Of a stretch of DNA of 64,000 nt, positions 7,763 through 14,790 are shown piece by piece (the first letter of the stretch is position 1; each line of letters starts with the position of its first letter). This DNA comes from DASXUX01 sp036504595. GTDB lineage: Bacteria; Planctomycetota; SZUA-567; H5-PLA8. A program made the position numbers and the translations under genes. The notes below the pieces were generated by a model that saw only the letters and a program-made list of their open reading frames with translations, searched no databases and was not told the DNA's origin. The stretch covers positions 144,297-208,296 of the forward strand of contig DASXUX010000011.1 in assembly GCA_036504595.1 (NCBI GenBank). The letters are read 5' to 3'.

Positions 7763-9370
7763 TCATACGATTTGAAGGACGAGACACTTCAGGTATCGCC
7801 CCTGGTCGAATCCCGGCGGCGTGGGGTGGTCGGGGCCGGGGCCGCGGCGTTCTAACAGGACGGCGCGGCGGCCGGAGGCTCTCAGGCCCGCAGCGACGGT
7901 GCGTTCGAATTCGAGTTCGCTCACGTTGCCGGAACAGGAACAGGTGAAGAGCAATCCGCCGGGCGCCAGCAGGCGCACGGCTTGAGTATTCAGGTCGCGG
8001 TAGGCGGAAAGCGCGGCGCTCACATCGCCTTTGCCGCGCGCGAACTTTGGCGGATCGAGGACGATCAACTGGAAGAGGCGGCCGGCTTCGCGCAAACGCT
8101 TGAAGCCTTCGGGCCATTCGGACTGAAGGAATTCGGCCGGCACGGACGCCGGCGCTACCCGCGACAGGTTTTCGCGCGCGAGGTCGAGTGCGTCGGCGCT
8201 GGATTCGATCAGCGTCACGCTTTTCGCTCCGCCACATGCGGCGTGCAGCGAAAAACCGCCGCTGTAGCTGAAGACGTCGAGCACATCGCGGCCGGCGGCA
8301 AGCTCCCCGAAGCGGCGGCGGTTTTCGCGCTGATCAAGAAACAGTCCGGTCTTCTGCCCGCGGCCGGAGCGCAAATCGCACGTGATTTCGATGCCGTATT
8401 CCAAGACGGTGTGCGCAGCCGTCGGCGCGGTGCCGCGCAGAGGCGCCTCTTGCGGCGACGGAAGCTTCTCGATTTTACGCGTGTGCGCATCGCTGCGGTC
8501 CACAATGGCTTTGGGATGCAACCGTTTTTCGAGGGCGTCCAGAATCACGGCGGCGCGCCGGTACATCCCAGCGGTGCCGAACTGCACGGAAAGATATTCG
8601 CCATACACATCGACGATCAGACCACCGAGACCATCGCCTTCCGAGTTGATGAGGCGGTAGGCAGTTGTTTGTGCCGCCGGCGTTTCGCCGGCATTGCTCG
8701 AGGCCGGCGAGACGCCGGCGGTACGTTCGGCGGGCGGCAATTCCTTTAGCAAAACATCGCGGCGGCGGCGCAGTTCGGCGGTTTCTTCCAAGGCGTCCAT
8801 ACCGTATTGCGCGGCGAAGGCTTGGACTCGCGCGAGTTGGTTATCGAGCTCTTGTAGACGTTGCAGGAGTTTGGGATCGGCGTCAGCAGCTTCGGAGAGT
8901 GGAGCAGGCTGTCCAGCCTGCTTGCCAGAACCCGGCAGGCTAGACAGCCCGCCCCACTTCTGTTCTTGGCGGGCAGGGACGCCCGCCCCACCCAAGCCCA
9001 GCACTTCCGTGCGCAGGCGGATGGCTTCGTCGATGCGAGATTCGAGCAACGACTGGTCGATCGGCGTGTCAGCGCGGGTGATGATACGGATGGCGATGGC
9101 CGACGCGGGCGAATAGAACCCGCGGCCGATGCAGGTGCCGCGGTCGTCAACGACGCGGACCTCATCGCCAGCCTGCGGGGTAGCGCCGGCCTCCGTGCCG
9201 GCTGTGAAAGAACCCGGGCGGGCAGGGACGCCCGCCCCACCCTCGAAGCCAGCGATGGCTTCCGCGAAGACCCACGGGTGGCCGCCGTGCAGCGGTTTGG
9301 CGCTGCCTTTCTTCAACTTGGCTGAAGGGCAATCGTGGGCCGGCGCGCCGGCAGGTGCAGGCTCGGGCAC
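7763..9370 (-). CDS. rlmI: RlmI-like 23S rRNA (cytosine-5) methyltransferase, swollen by repeat insertions
   Basis: The core matches RlmI, a SAM-dependent methyltransferase with an N-terminal PUA domain (KKGSAKPLHGGHPWVFAEAI, then GRGFYSP). The middle domain has LINSEGDGLGGLIVDVYG. The Rossmann domain has VLDVFSYSGGFSLHAA, then LIVLDPPKFARGKGD, and the catalytic region FTCSCSGNVS. The family is normally about 390-400 residues; this one is 535. The excess corresponds to at least six palindromic repeats read in frame (8136-8158, 8673-8724, 8899-8957, 8968-8991, 9180-9202, 9216-9240), coding for Ala/Gly/Pro-rich loops. The frame is kept throughout, so the gene is probably functional. Confidence 0.88.
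   Translation of the reverse strand: MPEPAPAGAPAHDCPSAKLKKGSAKPLHGGHPWVFAEAIAGFEGGAGVPARPGSFTAGTEAGATPQAGDEVRVVDDRGTCIGRGFYSPASAIAIRIITRADTPIDQSLLESRIDEAIRLRTEVLGLGGAGVPARQEQKWGGLSSLPGSGKQAGQPAPLSEAADADPKLLQRLQELDNQLARVQAFAAQYGMDALEETAELRRRRDVLLKELPPAERTAGVSPASSNAGETPAAQTTAYRLINSEGDGLGGLIVDVYGEYLSVQFGTAGMYRRAAVILDALEKRLHPKAIVDRSDAHTRKIEKLPSPQEAPLRGTAPTAAHTVLEYGIEITCDLRSGRGQKTGLFLDQRENRRRFGELAAGRDVLDVFSYSGGFSLHAACGGAKSVTLIESSADALDLARENLSRVAPASVPAEFLQSEWPEGFKRLREAGRLFQLIVLDPPKFARGKGDVSAALSAYRDLNTQAVRLLAPGGLLFTCSCSGNVSELEFERTVAAGLRASGRRAVLLERRGPGPDHPTPPGFDQGRYLKCLVLQIV
8136..8158. repeat. R3-family hairpin inside the RlmI-like gene
   Basis: Read on the minus strand it begins GTAGCGCCGGC and closes with GCCGGC. 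It lies in frame. Confidence 0.8.
8673..8724. repeat. Double GCCGGC hairpin inside the RlmI-like gene
   Basis: Two face-to-face copies of a GCCGGCG-TTTC/GAGAC-CGCCGGC type hairpin are read in frame as TAGVSPASSNAGETPAA. Confidence 0.75.
8899..8991. repeat. R4-family hairpins inside the RlmI-like gene
   Basis: 8899-8957 holds nested AGCAGGCTG/CAGCCTGC and GGCAGGCT arms. 8968-8991 is GGCGGGC-agggac-GCCCGCC followed by CCAC, which reads as GTGG on the other strand. Confidence 0.75.
9180..9240. repeat. R3 and R4 hairpins side by side inside the RlmI-like gene
   Basis: 9180-9202 is a GTAG-led GCCGGC hairpin. 9216-9240 is a second copy of the GGCGGGC/GCCCGCC hairpin. Both lie within the N-terminal PUA-domain coding part. 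Confidence 0.8.
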
Positions 9371-9392
9371 GGCAACTCCTTATGTTTCGACG

Positions 9393-9430
9393 AAAAGAGG
9401 GAAGGGGTGGACACACCCCTTCCCTCTTTT
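9393..9430 (-). terminator. Rho-independent terminator after the lipoprotein gene
   Basis: Perfect 17-bp stem (9393-9409 with 9414-9430), 4-base loop, with A and T ends giving a U-run in either direction. Confidence 0.85.
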
Positions 9431-9467
9431 CTTATGGAAGTCTAACACCGTCAGACGAGCAACAGAA

Positions 9468-9653
9468 CTACTTCGTCTCGGTCTTCGGAGCATCCGTCTT
9501 CGGCGCGTCCGTCTTCGGAGCGTCCGTCTTCGGAGCGTCGGTCTTCGGAGCGTCCGGCTTCTTCTCTTCCTTCTTCACCGGGGGCGCTTCACCGCAACCA
9601 ACCACGACGACGGAGAACGCAACGGCCAACATCGACAAAAGTACCTTACGCAT
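9468..9653 (-). CDS. Small lipoprotein with five DAPKT repeats
   Basis: The 61-residue product has a lipoprotein signal (MRKVLLSMLAVAFSVVVVGC) with the lipobox Cys at residue 20. A short charged stretch follows, then five perfect DAPKT units coded by a 15-base tandem repeat (about 9480-9555). Mature protein would be about 41 residues, anchored to a membrane and probably extended and disordered. The ribosome site GGAGGAGGG is strong and a terminator follows. Function unknown. The 15-base repeat makes copy-number change by slippage likely. Confidence 0.75.
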   Translation of the reverse strand: MRKVLLSMLAVAFSVVVVGCGEAPPVKKEEKKPDAPKTDAPKTDAPKTDAPKTDAPKTETK

Positions 9654-9677
9654 TTCCTACCCTCCTCCAAAACAGTT

Positions 9678-9691
9678 GTCCCGCAGGGGAC
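9678..9691 (-). promoter_or_regulatory. Small hairpin in the lipoprotein leader
   Basis: GTCCC-gcag-GGGAC with one extra base lies between a TATAAA-like box (minus strand, near 9695-9702) and the start codon. A minus-35 box is not clear. Confidence 0.3.
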
Positions 9692-9916
9692 ATTTATATG
9701 CAGTAGTTAGCTCATAACACAGCCTGAGAGCTTTGCAACAGCATTCTGAATGATATTTTCGGATTATTAATTGAAGGAGAAGGCGGAAATTGCCGACGCA
9801 ACCCCTCCCCCGGCCCCTCCCCGATGCGGGGAGGGGAGCACGGCAACGAACGCAGGGGCAGGGATACCCGTGGTACGGAGCTTGAAGTTCGTGCGAGCGA
9901 ATGCAGAATCCGATTC

Positions 9917-10933
9917 ATGAAAACCATTACACTTGAGAAGCCCGGCAGCTTTCGTTTGCACGACACCGCCGCGCCTGTGTTAGACAGCAGCGGCGAGGCG
10001 ATCGTGAAAATCCATCGCGTGGGGATTTGCGGCACGGATTTGCACGCCTATCGCGGCAAGCAGCCCTTCTTCAGTTATCCGCGCATCCTGGGACACGAAC
10101 TGGGCGTGGAAGTTGTCGCGGTCGATCCGAACGATCGCGGGCTGAAGGCCGGAGACCGTTGCGCGGTGTTGCCATCCATGACTTGCGGACGATGTATCGC
10201 TTGCCGACGCGGAAAGCCGCAGTGCTGCATGAACATCCGCGTTCTAGGCGTCCACATGGATGGCGGCATGCGGGAACTGCTCAAGGTTCCGGTCGCGAAG
10301 CTCTTCCCGTCCACCGAGCTGTCGTTTGATCAGCTCGCGCTCGTCGAGACGCTCGGGATCGGTTCACACGCCGTGCAGCGCGGACAGATCGAGCCGGACG
10401 AAACAGTGCTGGTGATCGGCGCGGGGCCGATTGGGCTTTCGGTCATTCAGTTTGTAAAAGTCGCCGGCGCGCGAACGATCGTACTGGACATCAACGAGGA
10501 CCGGCTGCGGTTTTGCCGCGAGAAGATCGGGATCGAGCACACGATTCTGGACGGGCCAGAGACAGTGGCGGAGTTGAAGAAGCTGACCAGCGATGAGCTG
10601 CCCACGACGGTGATCGATGCGACGGGCAATCCCGCGTCGATGACCAACGCCTTCCGGTATATCGCTCACGGGGGAAAGCTGGTCTTCGTGGGGGTCTTCC
10701 AAGGCGATCTTACGTTTAATGACCCGGACTTTCACCGCCGCGAGACGACGCTGATGGCCTGCCGCAATTCGCAGCCGCAGGATTTCGAGCGCATCGTCTC
10801 CTTAATGGAAGCGGGCCGCCTCGATACCACCCCGTGGATCACTCACCGCTGCACCAGCGATGAGATGATCGAGCGATTTCCAAGCTGGCTGGAGCCGTCG
10901 GCGAAAGTGCTGAAGGCGGTGGTGAGTTTTTAA
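9917..10933 (+). CDS. Zinc-dependent alcohol dehydrogenase, RspB/sorbitol-dehydrogenase type
   Basis: A 338-residue medium-chain dehydrogenase. The catalytic zinc ligands are Cys38 (GICGTD) and the GHE motif at 59-61. The structural zinc cysteines are 90, 93, 96 and 104 (CGRCIACRRGKPQCC). The NAD(P)-binding GAGPIG is at 168-173. The overall pattern, including IRVLGVHMDGGMRE, is closest in my memory to RspB and L-idonate or galactitol dehydrogenases, so a polyol or sugar-acid substrate is likely. The start is the ATG at 9917; the longer open frame from 9824 would add 31 basic residues not typical of the family. No partner gene adjoins. Confidence 0.88.
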   Translation: MKTITLEKPGSFRLHDTAAPVLDSSGEAIVKIHRVGICGTDLHAYRGKQPFFSYPRILGHELGVEVVAVDPNDRGLKAGDRCAVLPSMTCGRCIACRRGKPQCCMNIRVLGVHMDGGMRELLKVPVAKLFPSTELSFDQLALVETLGIGSHAVQRGQIEPDETVLVIGAGPIGLSVIQFVKVAGARTIVLDINEDRLRFCREKIGIEHTILDGPETVAELKKLTSDELPTTVIDATGNPASMTNAFRYIAHGGKLVFVGVFQGDLTFNDPDFHRRETTLMACRNSQPQDFERIVSLMEAGRLDTTPWITHRCTSDEMIERFPSWLEPSAKVLKAVVSF

Positions 10934-10937
10934 CGGA

Positions 10938-10995
10938 AAGGGTTCGGGGTTCGGGGTTCAGGGTCCAGGGTCCAGGGCCCAGGGTCCAGGGTCCA
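10938..10995. repeat. Stutter of ggttcgg and gggtccag words
   Basis: About eight tandem 7-8-base words downstream of the dehydrogenase gene. Confidence 0.75.
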
Positions 10996-11084
10996 GTGAA
11001 GGCTGTTCAGTGACTGATTCCTGGCCCGTGGGTGTTTCACTCCTTTGCGCCTTGGCGCTTGCGCGGTTGAAGACTCGTCTTCCC

Positions 11085-11112
11085 TTGCCAAAAAGATGTA
11101 GGTTCATAAGAT
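11085..11112 (+). promoter_or_regulatory. Promoter of the TetR gene
   Basis: TTGCCA (11085-11090), 16-base spacer, TAAGAT (11107-11112). The operator palindrome begins at the next base. Confidence 0.7.
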
Positions 11113-11126
11113 ACCGACCAGTCGGT
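11113..11126. promoter_or_regulatory. TetR-type operator at the predicted start of transcription
   Basis: ACCGAC-CA-GTCGGT is a dyad with perfect 6-base half-sites, directly after the minus-10 box. This is the classic position for autorepression by a TetR-family protein. Confidence 0.7.
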
Positions 11127-11150
11127 TTGTTTGGCTGGGAGGGCAGAGCT

Positions 11151-11756
11151 TTGTCATCGTCGCATACGTCTACGCGAACGTCGGTGCGGGGGGAGCAGAC
11201 GCGGGAGCAGATCCTGGTGGCTGCGCGGCAGCTTTTCGCTACGCACGGCTATCACAACACGAGTGTCTGCGATCTGTTCCAAGAGGCCGGCATCAGCAAG
11301 GGCGCGCTTTTCCATCATTGGAAAAGCAAGGAAGACCTGGCACTGGCCGTATTCGAAAGTCTGCAAGCCGACTTCGAGACGCACTTTTTTTCAGTCGCAG
11401 GACTGGAAGGGCGTGCGCGCGAGAAGATCGAGAACCTGCTGCAGGCGCTCCACCATGTAAGTTCTGACAAACACTGGCTTTACGGAAGAATATTCGCGCT
11501 ATGGTGCGCTGAATTGCAGCCGGACGGTGGCGGGGTCGGCGTGGCCGTACATGCTTTGCGAGCTCGTTGGCTGCACATGTGGCAAGAGCTGATACGAAAG
11601 GCGCAGCAGGAACACGACCTGCGAGCAGATATTTCGCCAGAAAATTTGAGTTTTCTTGTGGTCAGCGCGATTTCAGGCGTCCAACTGATGAGCGAGAGAG
11701 AAGGAACGGTAAACCGGGCAGGGCTGGAGACGTTGCGGAGAACTTTGTTAACGTAA
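11151..11756 (+). CDS. TetR-family transcriptional regulator
   Basis: The N-terminal helix-turn-helix is plain: REQILVAARQLFATHGYHNT, then SVCDLFQEAGISKGALFHHW, then KSKEDL. A ligand-binding helical domain follows, of the C-terminal type seen in AcrR/YxaF-like repressors. I choose the TTG at 11151 (201 residues) because GGGAGGG precedes it and the predicted promoter ends at 11112. The frame open from 11010 runs through the promoter and stutter and is not plausible as protein. Two ACCGAC/GTCGGT-type palindromes flank the gene, so it probably represses itself and something to the right. The ligand is unknown. Confidence 0.88.
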   Translation: MSSSHTSTRTSVRGEQTREQILVAARQLFATHGYHNTSVCDLFQEAGISKGALFHHWKSKEDLALAVFESLQADFETHFFSVAGLEGRAREKIENLLQALHHVSSDKHWLYGRIFALWCAELQPDGGGVGVAVHALRARWLHMWQELIRKAQQEHDLRADISPENLSFLVVSAISGVQLMSEREGTVNRAGLETLRRTLLT

Positions 11757-11777
11757 TCTTCAGAAACAGCGAATAAA

Positions 11778-11794
11778 ACCGACCGGTTGGTCGT
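11778..11794. promoter_or_regulatory. Second TetR-type operator palindrome
   Basis: ACCGACCGGTTGGTCGT repeats the ACCGAC half-site of the first operator. It lies 22 bases after the TetR stop and just before a TTGACT box at 11803-11808. Confidence 0.6.
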
Positions 11795-11802
11795 TAAATA
11801 CA

Positions 11803-11831
11803 TTGACTGACGTTCGACTAAGTGGTTAAGT
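11803..11831 (+). promoter_or_regulatory. Possible promoter of the structured region
   Basis: TTGACT (11803-11808), 17-base spacer, TTAAGT (11826-11831). The minus-10 match is poor (3 of 6). Confidence 0.35.
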
Positions 11832-11834
11832 GGA

Positions 11835-12187
11835 ATAGAAGAGGGGCGTAGGGAGTTGTTGAAAAGAGATTGAGGAGATCGCTGCACCCGGTTGTTACCT
11901 AGAGAGACGGAGTCCCTGGAAACCCCTCCTCCACATCCGTCTAAATGGGTAACAAACGGGGGCGGCGACTGAAACGAAAAGGTGAGTCTGGCGAAAGCTT
12001 TCCAATGGCGCGGGAGATTGAGTCGAAGACCGAGGCTACCAACCGAAGTAAAAAGCATCACTACAGTAACAACCCTCGAGTGTAGTTCCTAACATCTGCA
12101 GTACCTTGAGGCTTCGGTGTCCGGCCCCTTTTCTCGCGCTAACACCTTCCAGAAACGCCCCGGATTTTCCGGGGCGTTTCTGTTTTG
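11835..12187 (+). ncRNA. Candidate structured non-coding RNA
   Basis: This gap has no credible reading frame but looks transcribed. A long hairpin pairs 11879-11885 with 11962-11968, 11887-11890 with 11957-11960, 11892-11899 (TTGTTACC) with 11948-11955, and 11905-11911 (AGACGGA) with 11936-11942. That is 26 pairs with small symmetric internal loops. A second hairpin is 12060-12065 with 12081-12086. The sequence GTAACAACC at 12066-12074 could instead pair with 11890-11898, disrupting the first hairpin, as in switching RNAs. The region ends in a textbook terminator (12151-12181). I do not recognise tmRNA, RNase P RNA, SRP RNA or 6S RNA signatures. The 5' end is a guess from the weak promoter. 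Confidence 0.5.
12151..12187 (+). terminator. Strong Rho-independent terminator
   Basis: Arms AGAAACGCCCCGGA (12151-12164) and TCCGGGGCGTTTCT (12168-12181) form a 14-bp stem with a TTT loop, followed by GTTTTGT. Confidence 0.9.
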
Positions 12188-12189
12188 TG

Positions 12190-12342
12190 CCGTCCCCTCT
12201 CCCCTTGAGGGAGAGGGCCGAGCGAGCGAAGCGAGACCGGGGTGAGGGGTCGGTCTGCCGCAGCGCCTTCGGGTTTGCCGAACGCCCCTCACCCGGCGCT
12301 TCGCGCCACCTCTCCCGCAAGGAGAGAGGAGACCGCCTCCGC
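12190..12342. repeat. Composite dispersed repeat of CCCTCTCC/GGAGAGGG type
   Basis: Several nested inverted segments (CCCCTCTCCCC, GAGGGAGAGGG, GGGGTGAGGGG, CCCCTCACCC, CTCTCCCGC) lie between the terminator and the FAD oxidoreductase. Related copies are near 3790, 9805 and 33820. Confidence 0.6.
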
Positions 12343-12409
12343 GCTCGCAGCGCTCACGTGTACGAGGTAAACTCCACGACCGCTGATTTGGATTTTCCGT
12401 GGAGGAGCC

Positions 12410-14056
12410 ATGCGATTTTTTGCAAAATTACTGAGTGTGCTGTTCGTCGCGTCCGCGTGGGCGGGTGAAGGCATCGAGGCCCTCAAAGTCGATGTCTGCG
12501 TTTACGGCGGCACGTCGGCCGGAGTGATCGCCGCGGTCGCGGTCGCGAAAGCAGGAAAAAGTGTCATCTTGATCGAACCCGGCCGGCACCTGGGCGGCCT
12601 CAGCAGCGGCGGGCTCGGCGAGACGGACATCGGCAACAAGATGGTCATCGGCGGCCTGTCGCGTGATTTCTACAAACGCATCGGCAAAGCCTACGGCAAG
12701 GAAGAGGCGTGGAAGTTCGAGCCGTCGGTGGCCGAGAAGGTCTTCGATATTCTCGTCGCCGAGAACAAAATCCGGGTGCTAAAAGGCTACCGCCTGAGCG
12801 CGGTCGAGAAGAATGCTGCGCACATCACGCGCGTTTTCCTTGAGCCCGCGCCAACCGACGATATCAACGCGCCTATTACAAATTTACCTCAAAAGCAACC
12901 TATTCCGATGCAATCCGTCGAAGCCGCCGTTTTCATCGATGCCACCTACGAAGGCGATCTGATGGCGAAGGCGAAGGTCAGCTACGCGGTCGGACGCGAG
13001 GCGGTCAGTAAATACAACGAGCCGCTCAACGGCGTGCGCGAGAGAACTCCATCGCACCAGTTCGGCGTGAAAGTCGATCCGTATGTCAAGCCCGGCGATG
13101 CGGCCAGCGGATTGATCCCGTTCGTCCAAGCCGGAGATGGCGGCAAGCCGGGCGATGGCGACGCCAGCGTGCAGGCGTACAATTTCCGTCTGTGCTTGAC
13201 GCAAAACGCCGACAACAAAATCCCGTTCAGCGCGCCGCCCGGCTACGACGCGGCGCGTTATGAACTGATGGGGCGCTACCTGGAGGCGCTCGTCGCGGAG
13301 AAAAAGCCGCTGACGCCACGGACGTTCCTGAAGATCGACATGATGCCCAACGGAAAGACGGACATAAACAACAACGGCGCGGTCTCGACGGACTTCATCG
13401 GGCAGAACTACGCCTATCCGGACGGCGACTATTCCACGCGCAACAAGATCTGGCACGCACATCACGATTACATTAAGGGGCTGCTGTTCTTTATGGCCAC
13501 AAGCGAACGCGTTCCGGCGGCTTTGCGCGCAGAGATGAACAGGTGGGGCTTCTGCAAGGACGAGTTCAAAGACACGGGCGGCTGGCCGCATCAGATGTAT
13601 GTGCGCGAGGCGCGCCGGATGATCGGCCGCTATGTCATCACGCAGAACGACTGCGAGCACAAAACGACGGCGGATGATTCGGTCGGCATGGGCGCGTACA
13701 ACATGGATTCGCACAACTGCCAGCGCCTGGTCAAAAACGGCGCCGTGCGCAACGAAGGCGACGTGCAAGTCGGCCCCAAAGGCCCCTACCCGATTTCGTA
13801 TCGCTCGATCACGCCAAAGGCAGAGGAATGCGACAACCTGATCGTGCCGGTGTGCATCTCGGCCTCGCACATCGCCTACGGTTCCGCGCGCATGGAGCCA
13901 GTTTTTATGGTGCTCGGCCAGTCGTCAGCCGTGGCCGCATGCCAGGCGATCGACGAGAAGAAAAGCGTGCAGGAGATCGACATCAAGAAATTGCAGAAGA
14001 CTCTGCAGGATTCGGGGCAGGTGTTGTATTACACGGCGCCGGGGAAGGGCAAATGA
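12410..14056 (+). CDS. Secreted FAD-dependent oxidoreductase
   Basis: A signal peptide (MRFFAKLLSVLFVASAWA) precedes a dinucleotide-binding fold: VDVCVYGGTSAGVIAAVAVA with GGTSAG at 33-38, the adenine-ribose acidic end ILIEPG, and HLGGLSSGGLGETD. The C-terminal FAD contact is CISASHIAYGSARMEPVFMV. This is the FAD_oxidored family of 500-700 residues, abundant and mostly uncharacterised in Planctomycetota and Verrucomicrobiota, thought to act on sugars or other extracytoplasmic substrates. GTGGAGGAG lies just before the ATG. The gene stands alone after a 220-base repeat-filled leader. Confidence 0.88.
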   Translation: MRFFAKLLSVLFVASAWAGEGIEALKVDVCVYGGTSAGVIAAVAVAKAGKSVILIEPGRHLGGLSSGGLGETDIGNKMVIGGLSRDFYKRIGKAYGKEEAWKFEPSVAEKVFDILVAENKIRVLKGYRLSAVEKNAAHITRVFLEPAPTDDINAPITNLPQKQPIPMQSVEAAVFIDATYEGDLMAKAKVSYAVGREAVSKYNEPLNGVRERTPSHQFGVKVDPYVKPGDAASGLIPFVQAGDGGKPGDGDASVQAYNFRLCLTQNADNKIPFSAPPGYDAARYELMGRYLEALVAEKKPLTPRTFLKIDMMPNGKTDINNNGAVSTDFIGQNYAYPDGDYSTRNKIWHAHHDYIKGLLFFMATSERVPAALRAEMNRWGFCKDEFKDTGGWPHQMYVREARRMIGRYVITQNDCEHKTTADDSVGMGAYNMDSHNCQRLVKNGAVRNEGDVQVGPKGPYPISYRSITPKAEECDNLIVPVCISASHIAYGSARMEPVFMVLGQSSAVAACQAIDEKKSVQEIDIKKLQKTLQDSGQVLYYTAPGKGK

Positions 14057-14087
14057 GCAGGGCAGTCACAGAACCAGGCCCAGAAGC

Positions 14088-14306
14088 TCAACCTCTGCGA
14101 GCTCGGAGCGCGGCTGTGTCGGCAGAGCGTGTAGAGCGTCGAGCCGTCGAGCTTGTCGTTTTGGATCGGCTGGATTTCTCTAGGGTCAGCAAGTAATCGA
14201 AGTAGGCATCGATCGTCTTATAACGTCGGCTCAACTTTTCGCGCACGCGTCGGCAGCGACGCATGATCTCGTCGTTATCGTTAAGCTCGGTACGGTTGCG
14301 CCTCAT
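14088..14306 (-). CDS. Possible small basic protein, unrecognised
   Basis: A 72-residue frame begins MRRNRTELNDNDEIMRRCRR, then VREKLSRRYKTIDAYFDYLL; the first 50 residues look like a real amphipathic helical protein. The last 22 residues are Ser/Thr/Arg-rich and look like readthrough of non-coding DNA, so the gene may be truncated. No ribosome site is seen. Small proteins of this look often sit near toxin-antitoxin genes, but none adjoins here. Treat as tentative. The rest of the 308-base gap shows nothing. Confidence 0.35.
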   Translation of the reverse strand: MRRNRTELNDNDEIMRRCRRVREKLSRRYKTIDAYFDYLLTLEKSSRSKTTSSTARRSTRSADTAALRARRG

Positions 14307-14364
14307 TTGAATTGAAAATCCTTCGACTTCTGGACTCTCGACTCCAGACTTTTGGACTTCTCGT

Positions 14365-14790
14365 TCAGTCTCTTTCCACCGCGATACTGATCCCCGATAT
14401 CCCCGCGGCGCGGACGACCGAAATAACCTTCACCACGGAGTCATACGGCAGCGTGCGCTGTGCTTTCAGCGTCAGCATCTCCTTTTCGTGGCCTTTCAAT
14501 AATTTGGGAAGTTCGACCGGAACGTCGCCGGGAAGAAGCGTGCGGCCGGCGCAGTGCACGCGGCCAGCGGAATCGATGATCACGGAGAACGGCGTGGCGT
14601 TCGTGCCACCGCTGGTCCCGCCGTGTGCTTTCGGCAAATCGACGTCGATGCCGTCCTTCAGCACGGGCGCGGTGATCATGAAGATCACCAGCAGCACGAG
14701 CATCACGTCCACCATCGGCGTGACGTTGATGTCGGCCATCGCCGCGCGCTTGCGTCTCCCCCGCCCTGCTCCAGCCGTCGCCATGCTCAT
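14365..14790 (-). CDS. exbD: ExbD/TolR biopolymer transport protein
   Basis: The 141-residue product has the ExbD layout: short basic cytoplasmic N terminus, ADINVTPMVDVMLVLLVIFM with the proton-relay Asp in the single membrane helix, then a periplasmic domain ending in ISVVRAAGISGISIAVERD. With ExbB it forms the proton-driven motor that energises outer-membrane transport through TonB or keeps envelope integrity with TolA. Its ATG overlaps the ExbB stop by four bases, so translation is coupled. No TonB or TolA gene is seen here. Confidence 0.93.
   Translation of the reverse strand: MSMATAGAGRGRRKRAAMADINVTPMVDVMLVLLVIFMITAPVLKDGIDVDLPKAHGGTSGGTNATPFSVIIDSAGRVHCAGRTLLPGDVPVELPKLLKGHEKEMLTLKAQRTLPYDSVVKVISVVRAAGISGISIAVERD

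Noticed and set aside
11010..11150. N-terminal extension of the TetR protein
   Set aside because: It runs across the predicted promoter, the operator and a stutter; the TTG at 11151 with GGGAGGG is preferred.
11835..12187. tmRNA, RNase P RNA, 6S RNA or hammerhead ribozyme
   Set aside because: None of the conserved core motifs I know for these RNAs is present; left as an unnamed structured RNA candidate.
12884..13870. A 328-residue minus-strand frame opposite the FAD oxidoreductase
   Set aside because: Shadow frame; no family likeness and no ribosome site.
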